From an uncultured Kiritimatiellota bacterium (GTDB lineage: Bacteria; Verrucomicrobiota; Kiritimatiellia; RFP12; UBA1067): a stretch of 21,528 nucleotides of DNA. Under the pieces are notes generated by a model. That model was not told where the DNA came from. It did no database searches and saw nothing but the letters and a program-made list of their open reading frames with translations. Positions 1 to 7,234 of the stretch are shown piece by piece (the first letter of the stretch is position 1; every line of letters begins with the position of its first letter). The stretch covers positions 1 through 21,528 of the forward strand of contig CAKUCX010000057.1 in NCBI GenBank assembly GCA_934643865.1, given 5' to 3'. Made by a program: the position numbers and the translations under genes.

Positions 1-250
1 GACAGGCAAGTTACGGCTTCAGACAAGATTATTACGCGGTGAAATCTCATTACGTCCCGACCATGCCGAACCCGTCACGCCACGCGCCGCGACGGATTTC
101 AGGCAAGATACGGCCTTCAGGCAAGATTATTACGCGGTAAAATCTCATTACATCCCGATCATTGTGCCTCGGCTTGACCTGCCGAATCGCAATCTCGGCA
201 TCTTCAAGATTATTGCCTTCAAGATTATTACGCGGTGGAATCTCATCTCA
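1..250. repeat. Cluster of three degenerate direct repeats
   Basis: A unit of about 60 bp is repeated. Copy 1 (about 3-64) and copy 2 (about 100-163) are about 97 bp apart, and a shorter copy 3 lies at about 216-250. All three share the core CAAGATTATTACGCGGT followed by AAATCTCAT or a close variant. A further partial CAAGATTATT lies at 205-214. The copies differ by point changes and the DNA between them is not uniform, so this is not a CRISPR array. No gene is visible. It may be remains of a small non-autonomous element or a dispersed intergenic repeat. Confidence 0.75.
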
Positions 251-690
251 CGGCGGCGCGGCGGCTCGTGGAGGGGTGCGGGAACACGTGCGCGGCGCTC
301 TTCCGGGCCGTCGACGCCGCGCTCGCAAGGGAGGCCGCGCGCGTTGGGGAAGAGGGCGGGGGACGGCATCCGATGGCGGGAACGGGACATGTAAAGCCCG
401 GACGCGCAGGCGCGCGTCCTTCCCCTAGGCGCGCCAACTTTGAGAAACAATTTCCGTGTCTCCGCGTCTCCGCGCGCTCCGTGTTGACCGGCCGGAGGGC
501 GCGGGTCCCTCGCGCGCCGGGCCCGTTTGGACGCCGCGCGTCGGGGGCGGAGGAGCCTTGCGCCCCGTCTCGGAATTGTGCGGGGAACGCGACTTTTGCG
601 CGAGTTGGGTTCTGTGTGGAGAACGTCCAAGGCGCTTTCCGCAGGGGCCGAAAAGATTTTTCGCCCAGCATTTATTGGGGTCGGACGGGA
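251..690. other. GC-rich intergenic stretch without a recognisable gene
   Basis: Open frames here are unsupported by any family motif and look like GC-rich chance frames. Two structures are visible. One is an 8-bp stem GGACGCGC/GCGCGTCC at 400-419 with a 4-nt loop. The other is a stretch at about 449-485 built of CGTGTCTCCGCG-like words, a short degenerate repeat type seen dispersed in many bacterial genomes. No promoter or start with a ribosome-binding site was found before the fucO promoter. Confidence 0.5.
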
Positions 691-726
691 AATCGGGATA
701 AGCTGTCCCGAAAAAATCGGGATAAG
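691..726. repeat. Paired 12-bp direct repeats with internal hairpin upstream of fucO
   Basis: AATCGGGATAAG occurs at 691-702 and again at 715-726, a centre-to-centre spacing of 24 bp. The first copy also forms an inverted repeat, TCGGGA (693-698) with TCCCGA (706-711). The pair lies about 40-75 bp upstream of the fucO -10 element. It could be a regulator-binding site or a dispersed repeat; the sequence alone does not decide. Confidence 0.5.
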
Positions 727-764
727 GGTGCCGTTCCGGTGCCATCGGCGTTCCGCCCGTTTTG

Positions 765-773
765 TGGTATAAT
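765..773 (+). promoter_or_regulatory. Extended -10 promoter of fucO
   Basis: TGGTATAAT combines a perfect TATAAT (768-773) with the TGN extension. No good -35 hexamer is present at 16-18 bp upstream, which is normal for extended -10 promoters. The predicted transcript would start near 780, about 25 nt before the fucO ATG. Confidence 0.6.
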
Positions 774-804
774 CACGTTCAACCCTCATTCACAGGAGCC
801 AAGC

Positions 805-1950
805 ATGAACCGTATCATCCTCAATGAAACGTCGTACCACGGTGCGGGCGCCGTGACGGCCATCGTCACCGAACTCGCGAACCGCGGACTGAAGCGCCCC
901 ATCGTCTTCTCCGATCCGGACCTCCTCAAGTTCGGCGTCACGAAGAAGGTGACGGACCTCCTCGACAAGGCGAAGGTACCGTACGCGCTCTACAGCGACA
1001 TCAAGCCGAACCCCACGATCGAGAACGTGAAGAACGGCGTGAAGGCGTTCAGGAAGGCGAAGGCCGACTGCATCATCGCGATCGGCGGCGGCTCCTCGAT
1101 GGACACGGCCAAGGGCGTGGGCATCATCGCCGCCAACCCGGCGTTCGCGGACGTGCGCTCCCTGGAGGGCCTCTCCCCCACGACGAAGCCGTCGAAGCCG
1201 ATCTTCGCCGTCCCCACGACGGCCGGCACGGCCGCCGAGGTGACGATCAACTACGTCATCACCGACGTCGAGAAGAAGCGCAAGTTCGTCTGCGTCGACC
1301 CGCACGACATCCCCGTCGTCGCGTTCGTCGACCCCGACATGATGGCGACGATGCCCAAGGGCCTCACGGCGTTCACGGGCATGGACGCGCTCACGCATGC
1401 GATCGAGGGCTACATCACGAAGGGCGCCTGCCCGATGACGGACATGCTGCACCTGGAGGCGATCCGCCTCATCTCCCGCCACCTGCGCGACGCTGTGGCG
1501 AACAAGCCGAGCGGCCGCGCGGGCATGGCCCTCGGCCAGTACATCGCCGGCATGGGCTTCTCGAACGTCGGCCTCGGCGTGGACCACTCGATGGCGCACG
1601 GCCTCTCCGCGCTCTACGACATGCCGCACGGCAAGGCGTGCGCGATCCTGCTGCCGACGGTCATGAAGTTCAACGCCCCTGCGACGGGCGCGCGCTACCG
1701 CGCCATCGCCGCCGCGATGGGCGTGGCGGGCGTCGAGAAGATGACGCTCGCCCAGGCGCGCAAGGCGGCCGTTGCGGCGGTCGAGAAGCTTGCGAAGGAC
1801 GTGGGCATCCCGCCGGACCTCAAGGGCGTCCTCAAGAAGGAGGACGTGCCGTTCCTCGCCGAGTCGGCCTACGCCGACGCCTGCCGCCCGGGCAACCCGC
1901 GCGACTGCGACGTGAAGGCCATCGCGAAGCTCTACACGTCGCTCCTGTAG
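805..1950 (+). CDS. fucO: Lactaldehyde reductase / 1,2-propanediol oxidoreductase (iron-dependent alcohol dehydrogenase)
   Basis: 381 aa, full length for the family. It resembles E. coli FucO along its whole length as I recall it, including long shared blocks (ADVRSLEGLSPT, VPTTAGTAAEVTINYVITD, KFVCVDPHDIP, DALTHAIEGYIT, ALGQYIAGMGFSNVGLG). The NAD-binding GGGSS is at 94-98. The metal ligands D194, H198, H261 and H275 match FucO D196, H200, H263 and H277. The family reduces L-lactaldehyde to 1,2-propanediol with NADH in anaerobic fucose and rhamnose breakdown, in the cytoplasm. The ATG at 805 was chosen because it matches the FucO N-terminus (NRIILNE) and lies 31 nt after a TATAAT box; the open frame further upstream lacks homology. 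No fucose or rhamnose genes adjoin it, so it may act as a stand-alone fermentative reductase. Its last 79 bp recur inverted at 4893-4971. Confidence 0.93.
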   Translation: MNRIILNETSYHGAGAVTAIVTELANRGLKRPIVFSDPDLLKFGVTKKVTDLLDKAKVPYALYSDIKPNPTIENVKNGVKAFRKAKADCIIAIGGGSSMDTAKGVGIIAANPAFADVRSLEGLSPTTKPSKPIFAVPTTAGTAAEVTINYVITDVEKKRKFVCVDPHDIPVVAFVDPDMMATMPKGLTAFTGMDALTHAIEGYITKGACPMTDMLHLEAIRLISRHLRDAVANKPSGRAGMALGQYIAGMGFSNVGLGVDHSMAHGLSALYDMPHGKACAILLPTVMKFNAPATGARYRAIAAAMGVAGVEKMTLAQARKAAVAAVEKLAKDVGIPPDLKGVLKKEDVPFLAESAYADACRPGNPRDCDVKAIAKLYTSLL

Positions 1951-1957
1951 GGCGCGG

Positions 1958-2551
1958 CTAGCGCAGGGTCAGGATCGTGCCGGCGCGGATGAGCCACAGG
2001 GCTTTTCCGCGCCGGCTGATTGTTGCGCCCCCCACGCCGTCCATGCGCCACGCCGGCACGCCGAGCAGGTCGCCCGTCCAGTCCAGCACCTTGGCCTCGC
2101 CCTTCGGGAGCGGCCGGGGCGTGAAGCGGATCGTGCCGAGCGCGGCGTCGCCCGCCACGGTGAAGAGCGGGAAGTCGGCCGCGTTCCCGCCGGACCACGT
2201 GCGCGTCCAGTCCACCGTGCCCGCCATCTCCAGCGCGCCCAGCGCAAGGGTCGCCGCCGCGTGTTCGAGGCGCGTGCCGTCCGCCATCGCAAGCGCGGTC
2301 GCCGCGTCCGTGACGGGCGTCGCGGGCGTGCCGGCGAGCCAGTCGGGCGGCGTGGCGGCGCCGTCGCCCTTGCCGAGCCACTTCGCGCGCAGGTAGGCGA
2401 AGAGGTCGGCCTCCTCGTCGTCCGTGAGCGGTTGGGTCGTCACGATGAACTCGCCGATGTCGCCGAACCAGCAGCGGTTCCCGCTGTTGCCCTTGCCGTA
2501 CCACTGGGGCCGCCCGCCCTCGCGGATGCGGGAGCCGAGGTGGTAAAGGTT
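1958..2551 (-). pseudogene. C-terminal remnant of a LamG-type surface protein
   Basis: The frame is open from 2551 down to the TAG at 1958, but two in-frame stops (2558-2560 and 2552-2554) close it upstream and no start with a ribosome-binding site is seen there. The first internal ATG is at 2443. The early part reads YHLGSRIREGG, YGKGNSGNRCWFGDIGEF and LTDDEEADLFAYLRAKWLG. In my experience these are characteristic of the last strand and tail of LamG/concanavalin-like domains in large exported proteins of Kiritimatiellota and Lentisphaerota. The remaining roughly 130 aa are a beta-rich tail without a recognised domain. The 5' part of the gene is missing, and the remnant abuts the 3' end of the DUF362 gene. 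A 161-aa product from the ATG at 2443 is possible but would lack a signal peptide. I judge it a truncated gene. Confidence 0.6.
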
Positions 2552-2598
2552 TCAAACTCATCCTTCCTGCCCCGCAGACGGCGAACACGCGACGCGCG

Positions 2599-3705
2599 TC
2601 AAATCCGCCTGAGCGCGTAGGCGCGCGTGCCGAGGCCCATGCGCGCGCCCTCGGCGACGGCGTCCTGCCAGCGCGTGGCGGGGTGCATCGTCGCGAAGAG
2701 GTCGCCGTGCGTGTCGCGCCCCGCGAGGCAGCCGTTCGGCATGAGCGGCGCGGCGTTGCAGAGGTCCGCGCACGCCTGGTCGAGCGCGACGGGATCCAGG
2801 GAGGCGGCCATGCCGAGGTCGGGGATGAGCGGCGCATCGTTCATCGGGTGGCAGTCGCAGTGCGGCGACACGTCGCAGATGAACGAGACGTGGAACGCCT
2901 GGCGCCCCCGCACGACGGCGGCCGCGTACTCGGCGATCTTGCCGTGCATCGCCGTGCAGGGCTCGCCGAGGTCGCCCTGGATCGCGTCGCGGTTGCAGGC
3001 ACCGATGCAGCGGCCGCAGCCCACGCAGCGCGCCGGGTCGATGCGCGCGCGGCGGTCCGGCCCGAGCGCGCAGGCACCGTGCGCGCACTCGCGCGTGCAG
3101 CGGCCGCACCCGACGCAGCGGGCGGCGTCCACCTGCGGGTGGACGGACGAGTGCATCGCCTTCTTGCCCGCGCGCGACCCGCAACCCATGCCGAGGTTCT
3201 TGAGCGCGCCGCCGATGCCGGTCATCTCGTGGCACTTGAAGTGGCTGAGCGAGATGATGACGTCTGCATCGACGAGCGCGCGGCCGATGAAGGCCTCCTT
3301 CACGTACTTGCCGTCCGGCAGCGGCACGGCCACGTCGTCCGTGCCGCGCAGGCCGTCCGCGATGAGGATCGGGCAGCCCACGGAGAACGGCGAGAAGCCG
3401 TTCTCCCAGGCGAGCTCCAGGTGTTCGAGCGCGTCCTTCCGGCGGCCCACGTAGAGCGTGTTCGCGTCCGTGAGGAACGGCCGGCCGCCCTGCGCCTTCA
3501 CGACGTCGACGAGCGTCTTCGCCCAGTTCGGGCGCAGATAGGCCAGGCAACCGCCTTCGCCGAAGTGCGTCTTGACCGCGACGAACTTTCCCGCGAGGTC
3601 GAGCTCGGCGAGCCCCGCCGTCTTCAGGAGACGCGCGAACTTCCGCTGGAGGTTCTCTGCGTCGCTGCAGCGGAAATCGGCAAAGTGGACATTCGAGGCA
3701 TGCAT
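2599..3705 (-). CDS. DUF362 domain protein with two 4Fe-4S clusters
   Basis: 368 aa. The N-terminal and middle parts (1-190) carry DUF362 signatures: KTHFGEGG (45-52), DADVIISLSHFKCHEMTGIGGALKNLGMG (147-174), and a GCGSRAGKKAMHSSVHP segment. Two ferredoxin motifs CxxCxxCxxxC follow at C197/200/203/207 and C227/230/233/237. A conserved DVSPHCDCH stretch lies at 278-286. The family is cytoplasmic; its role is not settled, and electron transfer is likely from the cluster motifs. The start at 3705 was chosen because DUF362 homology begins there and an extended -10 box lies just upstream. The longer open frame to 4029 overlaps the divergent regulator gene and is not homologous. The gene is transcribed divergently from the GntR/LacI regulator, which may control it. 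Confidence 0.88.
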   Translation of the reverse strand: MHASNVHFADFRCSDAENLQRKFARLLKTAGLAELDLAGKFVAVKTHFGEGGCLAYLRPNWAKTLVDVVKAQGGRPFLTDANTLYVGRRKDALEHLELAWENGFSPFSVGCPILIADGLRGTDDVAVPLPDGKYVKEAFIGRALVDADVIISLSHFKCHEMTGIGGALKNLGMGCGSRAGKKAMHSSVHPQVDAARCVGCGRCTRECAHGACALGPDRRARIDPARCVGCGRCIGACNRDAIQGDLGEPCTAMHGKIAEYAAAVVRGRQAFHVSFICDVSPHCDCHPMNDAPLIPDLGMAASLDPVALDQACADLCNAAPLMPNGCLAGRDTHGDLFATMHPATRWQDAVAEGARMGLGTRAYALRRI

Positions 3706-3714
3706 GGTCCCGGC

Positions 3715-3723
3715 AGTATACCA
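3715..3723 (-). promoter_or_regulatory. Extended -10 promoter of the DUF362 gene, near-leaderless
   Basis: On the - strand TGGTATACT reads from 3723 to 3715, and only 9 nt separate the box from the ATG at 3705. With the usual start 6-8 nt after the -10, the leader would be 1-3 nt, leaving no room for a Shine-Dalgarno sequence. Confidence 0.55.
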
Positions 3724-3777
3724 AAAAACGGGGATGCCTCGCATCGGCGCACGGGGCGGCCACAACCCCACGGAATG

Positions 3778-3786
3778 TGCTACACT
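3778..3786 (+). promoter_or_regulatory. Extended -10 promoter of the GntR/LacI regulator, near-leaderless
   Basis: TGCTACACT ends 7 nt before the ATG at 3794, so the transcript should begin at or next to the start codon. It faces away from the DUF362 promoter. The two -10 boxes are about 60 bp apart, so a regulator bound between them could affect both genes. Confidence 0.5.
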
Positions 3787-3793
3787 TCGGGAA

Positions 3794-4867
3794 ATGAAGC
3801 ATCTTGCCATCATCCAGTCGCTCAAGGCGGACATCGCCGCGCGGGCGTTTCCAGGCGGAAAGCTCCCCAGCGAGGCGGCGCTCTGCGCGCGCTTCTCCGC
3901 CGCGCGCGAGACCGTGCGCCGCGCCCTGCGCGAACTCGTCCGGCAGGACCTCGTCGCGACGCGCAACGGCGTCGGCACGTTCCTGACGCGGCGCGGCGCG
4001 CGCACGAGCGGTCTTCTCGGCCTTCTCATCCCGAACTTTGCCGAAGCCGTCTATTTCGCCCGTCTCAAGGGCGAACTCGAACGCATGGCGCGTCGCGTCG
4101 GCTACGGCCTCGTCTTCGAGATGATCGAAGCCGGCACCCTCAGGGACGAGACGTCCGCCGTCCGGCGCAAGGCGCGCGAGCTCGCCGTCCGGCGCGTCGA
4201 AGGCGTCATCTTCCGCCCGCTCTCCAACCTGCGCGCGGAGAAGGCCAACTGCGAGGTCGTGCGCATCTTCCGCAACGCGGAGATTCCCGTCGTCCTCGTC
4301 GATTCCGACATCGCCGAGCTCTGTAGCCGCAGCGACTGCGATCTCGTCGCCGTCAACAACATCAACGCCGGCCGCCGCATCGCCGCGCACCTGCTCGCGC
4401 GCGGGCGCACGCGCCTCGCCTATTTCATGCCGTCGCGCGGGATCGGCCCCAACGCGAACTGGCGTAACCGCCTCTTCGGCGTCGCCGGGGAGATCGCCCT
4501 CCGGGGCTTTTCCACCGGCGTCCGAACCCTGACGTTCGAGCCGGAGAACCTCGGCGCCCTCCGCAAGGCGCTTACGGACGCCGACCGCCCGGACGCATTC
4601 ATCTGCGGCAACGACGAGACGGCCATGCGCCTGCTCGACGCCCTTCAGCGCCTCGGCATGCGCATCCCCGAAGACGTTGCGGTCGTCGGCTTCGACGACA
4701 TGCCGTTTGCGGAAACGGCCTGCCCGCCGCTCACGACCGTCCGCCAGCCGACGAACGAAATCGCCCGGACGGCGCTCCGCGCGCTTCTCGCCCGCATCCG
4801 CTACCCGGGCGCGGAGCCGCGCGAAATCAACGTCTCGGCGAAGCTCGTCGCCCGCCGCTCCACGTAG
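3794..4867 (+). CDS. GntR-type HTH / LacI-type ligand-binding transcriptional regulator
   Basis: 357 aa. Residues 1-70 form a GntR winged helix (GGKLPSEAALCARF, ARETVRRALRELV, NGVGTFL). Residues from about 73 to the end are a periplasmic-binding-protein-like sensor (LGLLIPNF, EGVIFRPLSN, IPVVLVDSDI, DLVAVNNINAGRRIAAHLLARG, DAFICGNDETAMRLLDAL, PEDVAVVGFDDMPFAE, PLTTVRQP) as in LacI and AraR-type regulators. This architecture usually senses a sugar and represses carbohydrate genes. Its targets here are probably itself and the divergent DUF362 gene; any link to fucO is only positional. The ATG at 3794 was chosen because the HTH starts there, although the leader is almost absent. A GC-rich hairpin begins right after the stop. 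Confidence 0.9.
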   Translation: MKHLAIIQSLKADIAARAFPGGKLPSEAALCARFSAARETVRRALRELVRQDLVATRNGVGTFLTRRGARTSGLLGLLIPNFAEAVYFARLKGELERMARRVGYGLVFEMIEAGTLRDETSAVRRKARELAVRRVEGVIFRPLSNLRAEKANCEVVRIFRNAEIPVVLVDSDIAELCSRSDCDLVAVNNINAGRRIAAHLLARGRTRLAYFMPSRGIGPNANWRNRLFGVAGEIALRGFSTGVRTLTFEPENLGALRKALTDADRPDAFICGNDETAMRLLDALQRLGMRIPEDVAVVGFDDMPFAETACPPLTTVRQPTNEIARTALRALLARIRYPGAEPREINVSAKLVARRST

Positions 4868-4884
4868 GCCGGCGCGGGGCCGGC
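4868..4884 (+). terminator. Possible hairpin after the regulator gene
   Basis: GCCGGC (4868-4873) pairs with GCCGGC (4879-4884) over a 5-nt loop, immediately after the stop codon. There is no T tract, so it is not a canonical intrinsic terminator. It sits where the regulator gene and the inverted fucO remnant converge. Confidence 0.3.
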
Positions 4885-4892
4885 GAAGCCTC

Positions 4893-4988
4893 CTACAGGA
4901 GCGACGTGTAGAGCTTCGCGATGGCCTTCACGTCGCAGTCGCGCGGGTTGCCCGGGCGGCAGGCGTCGGCGACGGGGAAGAAGTCGGA
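4893..4988 (-). pseudogene. Orphan 3' end of a fucO-like gene
   Basis: On the - strand, 4971 down to 4893 is identical over 79 bp to the last 79 bp of fucO (1872-1950), including the TAG stop. It encodes ADACRPGNPRDCDVKAIAK and onward to the terminal SLL. Upstream the frame reads SDFFPV, which still resembles the family but differs from fucO, and then homology is lost. There is no promoter, start or upstream body. It is either the scar of a second fucO-like gene converted by the first, or a rearrangement breakpoint. Confidence 0.8.
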
Positions 4989-5157
4989 CGTGCGCGAATT
5001 CCTGTTCCCCAAGAGGCGGGTTGGACGGTTGAATTGCGCGGAGCGTCAGGCGCAGCGGTAGCGGAGCCCCTTTGCCAACCCTCGGAGTTTCTACACCCCG
5101 CTGTTCAGTGAGGCATTACAGGACGCCGTCGCCTGAAGCCGCAGAAGTGTGCGGTTA

Positions 5158-5166
5158 TGGTATACT
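5158..5166 (+). promoter_or_regulatory. Extended -10 promoter of the Gfo/Idh gene
   Basis: TGGTATACT lies 49 nt upstream of the ATG at 5216. The leader contains AAAGGAACGAACGAGA, an AG-rich ribosome-binding region. No clear -35 was found. Confidence 0.5.
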
Positions 5167-5215
5167 ACACGGAAAGCAGCAACGTTTAAAGCGAAACAGA
5201 AAGGAACGAACGAGA

Positions 5216-6817
5216 ATGAACGTGAATCTCAGCAGAAGAGGATTCCTGGGCGTCTCCGCCGGCTTCGCGCTGGCGGGCCATGCGGCGAAGGGTCCCCGGC
5301 GCGTCGGGCAGCTCGGCCACAAGATCCGCCTCGCGGTCGTGGGCGTGATGGGCAAGGGCTATTCGGACTGGATGCCGATGGTGAAGAGCGGCCTCGCCGA
5401 GGTCGTCGCGATGTGCGACGCGGACGCGAACATGCGCACGAACGCGGCGGCGGCGATCGCCAACGAGCGCCAGAAGGGCAAGCTGCCGGCGGGCTTCGAC
5501 TTCGATCCGATGAAGGTGCCGTTCTACACCGACTACCGCGAGCTGCTCGACAACTGCGTGCGGCTCGGCGTCGAGGCGATGACCGTCTCCACGCCGGACC
5601 ACGTCCACGCGCCCGTCGCGATCCAGGCGATGAAGCTCGGCATCCACGTCTACGTGCAGAAGCCGCTCGTGCGCACGCTCTGGGAACTCGACTACTTCAA
5701 CCGCACCGCCCGCGAGATGGGCGTCGTCACGCAGATGGGCAACCAGGGCTCCTCGCTCGACGCGATGCGCCGCTGCACGGAGGTCGTCCAGAGCGGCATC
5801 CTCGGCGACGTGACGGAGGTCCACGTGTGGACGAACCGCGCCGTGTGGCCGCAGGGCAAGGGCGTCGCCGACTACGTGAAGGCCCATCCGAAGGGCGATG
5901 CGGTGCGCAAGGGTCTCAACTGGGACGCCTGGCTCGCCACGGCGAAGGCGCGCCCCTTCCTTGACCAGTACCCGGCGGACGCGAAGGTCTACGACCCCTG
6001 GAAGCTCGGCAAGAACGTCTACCACACCTTCACGTGGCGCGGCTTCTTCGACTTCGGCTGCGGCGCGTTCGGCGACATGGCGTGCCACACGATGAACATG
6101 CCGTTCCGCGGGCTGGAGCTCGCCGACGTCTCCGACGCGGAGTGCGTCAGGATCGAGGAGAAGAACGACACGGCCTATCCGTCGAAGTCGATCGTGAAGC
6201 TCACCTACCGCGCGCGCGACTCGAAGGTCCGACCCGGCGTCCGCCTCCCAGCCGTCACGCTCTACTGGTACGACGGCTACGACATGGACAAGCCCGGCAA
6301 GAGCGCGCTCAAGCCGCCGGCCGAGAAGATGGAGAAGGTCATCAAGACCTTCGGCGCGATTCCGGACACGGGCTGCTACATCATCGGCTCGAAGGGCGCG
6401 GTGCTCATGCAGGACGACTACGGCGGGACGTGCGCGCTCGCGCTCAACGACGAGGAGAAGTTCGTCGACGTGTTCAAGCATGAGGCCGCCAAGGCCGTTG
6501 CGCGCAGGATTCCGTTCCGCTCGGAGGCCTCGGCCGCCCTCGGCAAGTCCTCGGTGCAGATGTCCGGCTTCGGCACAGGCCAGTACATCGAGTTCCTCGA
6601 CGCGATCAACGGCACGGGGAGCGTCTACGACCAGACGCACTCGCGCTGTTTCTCCGACGTCGAATACTCCATCCCGCAGATGGAGGGCATCCTCGTGGGC
6701 TGCATCGCGCAGCGCGTGCCGGGCAAGCTCGGCTGGTGCGCGAAGAAGCAGCGCTTCGACAACGAGGCCGCGAACGCGCTCGTCAAGCCCTACCTCCGCG
6801 CGGGCTTCGCGTTTTGA
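5216..6817 (+). CDS. Tat-exported Gfo/Idh/MocA-family oxidoreductase
   Basis: 533 aa. The N-terminus NLSRRGFLG followed by a short hydrophobic stretch (about 13-24) is a twin-arginine signal, so the protein probably folds with its nucleotide cofactor before export. The Rossmann part starts at about 38 (IRLAVVGVMGKGYSDW); the dinucleotide loop is VMGKG rather than the usual GxGxxG. STPDHVHAPVAIQAM and HVYVQKPLVRT mark the family. The catalytic-region lysine is kept, but the usual EKP is QKP. The C-terminal half (WRGFFDFGCGAFGDMACHTMN) is typical of the exported Gfo/Idh proteins common in Planctomycetes and other PVC bacteria. Members act on sugars or sugar derivatives with NAD(P); the substrate here is unknown. 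Start: ATG at 5216, matching the Tat motif. tatA follows 201 nt downstream. Confidence 0.88.
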   Translation: MNVNLSRRGFLGVSAGFALAGHAAKGPRRVGQLGHKIRLAVVGVMGKGYSDWMPMVKSGLAEVVAMCDADANMRTNAAAAIANERQKGKLPAGFDFDPMKVPFYTDYRELLDNCVRLGVEAMTVSTPDHVHAPVAIQAMKLGIHVYVQKPLVRTLWELDYFNRTAREMGVVTQMGNQGSSLDAMRRCTEVVQSGILGDVTEVHVWTNRAVWPQGKGVADYVKAHPKGDAVRKGLNWDAWLATAKARPFLDQYPADAKVYDPWKLGKNVYHTFTWRGFFDFGCGAFGDMACHTMNMPFRGLELADVSDAECVRIEEKNDTAYPSKSIVKLTYRARDSKVRPGVRLPAVTLYWYDGYDMDKPGKSALKPPAEKMEKVIKTFGAIPDTGCYIIGSKGAVLMQDDYGGTCALALNDEEKFVDVFKHEAAKAVARRIPFRSEASAALGKSSVQMSGFGTGQYIEFLDAINGTGSVYDQTHSRCFSDVEYSIPQMEGILVGCIAQRVPGKLGWCAKKQRFDNEAANALVKPYLRAGFAF

Positions 6818-6951
6818 GGAAAGCCATGCGTCGTCGTCCCGCATCGTGCGCAGGGAGAGCCCGTGTTCCAGGCGTCTGATCTGGACAGGCGCCGCATGGG
6901 CTGAAAACGGGGCGGCCGAAGCGGCGAAGCGGCCGGATGCGCTTTTCTGGC

Positions 6952-6980
6952 TTGATTCCGCCGCCCGTTTTCGGTACATT
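6952..6980 (+). promoter_or_regulatory. Promoter of the tatA-uvrC-decarboxylase cluster
   Basis: TTGATT (6952-6957), a 17-bp spacer, and TACATT (6975-6980). This is a good sigma-70-like match. The start would be near 6987, about 32 nt before the tatA ATG. Confidence 0.6.
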
Positions 6981-7018
6981 ATCCGCGTCTCGACAAAAAG
7001 GAAGAAGGAGAAGACATC

Positions 7019-7222
7019 ATGGCTTGGGGCCCCTGGCAAATCATTCTCGTCGTCGCGCTCGTCGTCCTGCTCTTCGGCAGCAAGAAGTTGCCCGAGCTTG
7101 CGCGTTCGCTCGGCAAGGCGAAGGGCGAGTTCAAGAAAGGCACCGAGGAGGGCGAGCGCCTTCTGCGGGAAGAGGACGACGCGAAGAAGGAGAAGGCCGA
7201 CGAGAAGAAGGCGGATGCCTGA
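7019..7222 (+). CDS. tatA: Twin-arginine translocase subunit TatA/TatE
   Basis: 67 aa, a usual TatA length. There is a short N-terminal lead (MAWGPWQ), one membrane helix (IILVVALVVLLFG, about 8-20), the hinge SKKLPELARSLGKAKGEFKKG, which is the amphipathic helix with the hallmark FGxxKLPELARxLG, and a charged tail rich in Lys, Glu and Asp. TatA oligomers form the pore for folded Tat substrates in the inner membrane. The ribosome-binding site AGGAGAAG lies just upstream of the ATG at 7019. tatC and tatB are not in the window. The preceding gene encodes a Tat substrate. uvrC begins 12 nt after the stop, so tatA probably leads a transcription unit with it. Confidence 0.93.
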   Translation: MAWGPWQIILVVALVVLLFGSKKLPELARSLGKAKGEFKKGTEEGERLLREEDDAKKEKADEKKADA

Positions 7223-7234
7223 TTCGCGCCCGTC

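Noticed and set aside
1..250. CRISPR array
   Set aside because: Only three degenerate copies, unequal spacing, no uniform spacers and no cas genes.
148..789. 213-aa - strand frame and several shorter frames ahead of fucO
   Set aside because: Arg/Pro-rich translations of repeat and GC-rich sequence, no homology, and no ribosome-binding site.
235..804. N-terminal extension of fucO to 571 aa
   Set aside because: The added 190 residues have no similarity to alcohol dehydrogenases, and the TATAAT box at 768 lies within them.
2558..4390. 610-aa - strand frame and a 547-aa + strand frame across the DUF362 and regulator genes
   Set aside because: Both run through the coding sequence of the two divergent genes in other frames and cover the promoter region between them.
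6818..6951. Possible terminator hairpin GGCCG...CGGCC between the Gfo/Idh gene and tatA
   Set aside because: The stem is only 5 bp with a long loop and no T tract. It is not distinguishable from GC-rich background.
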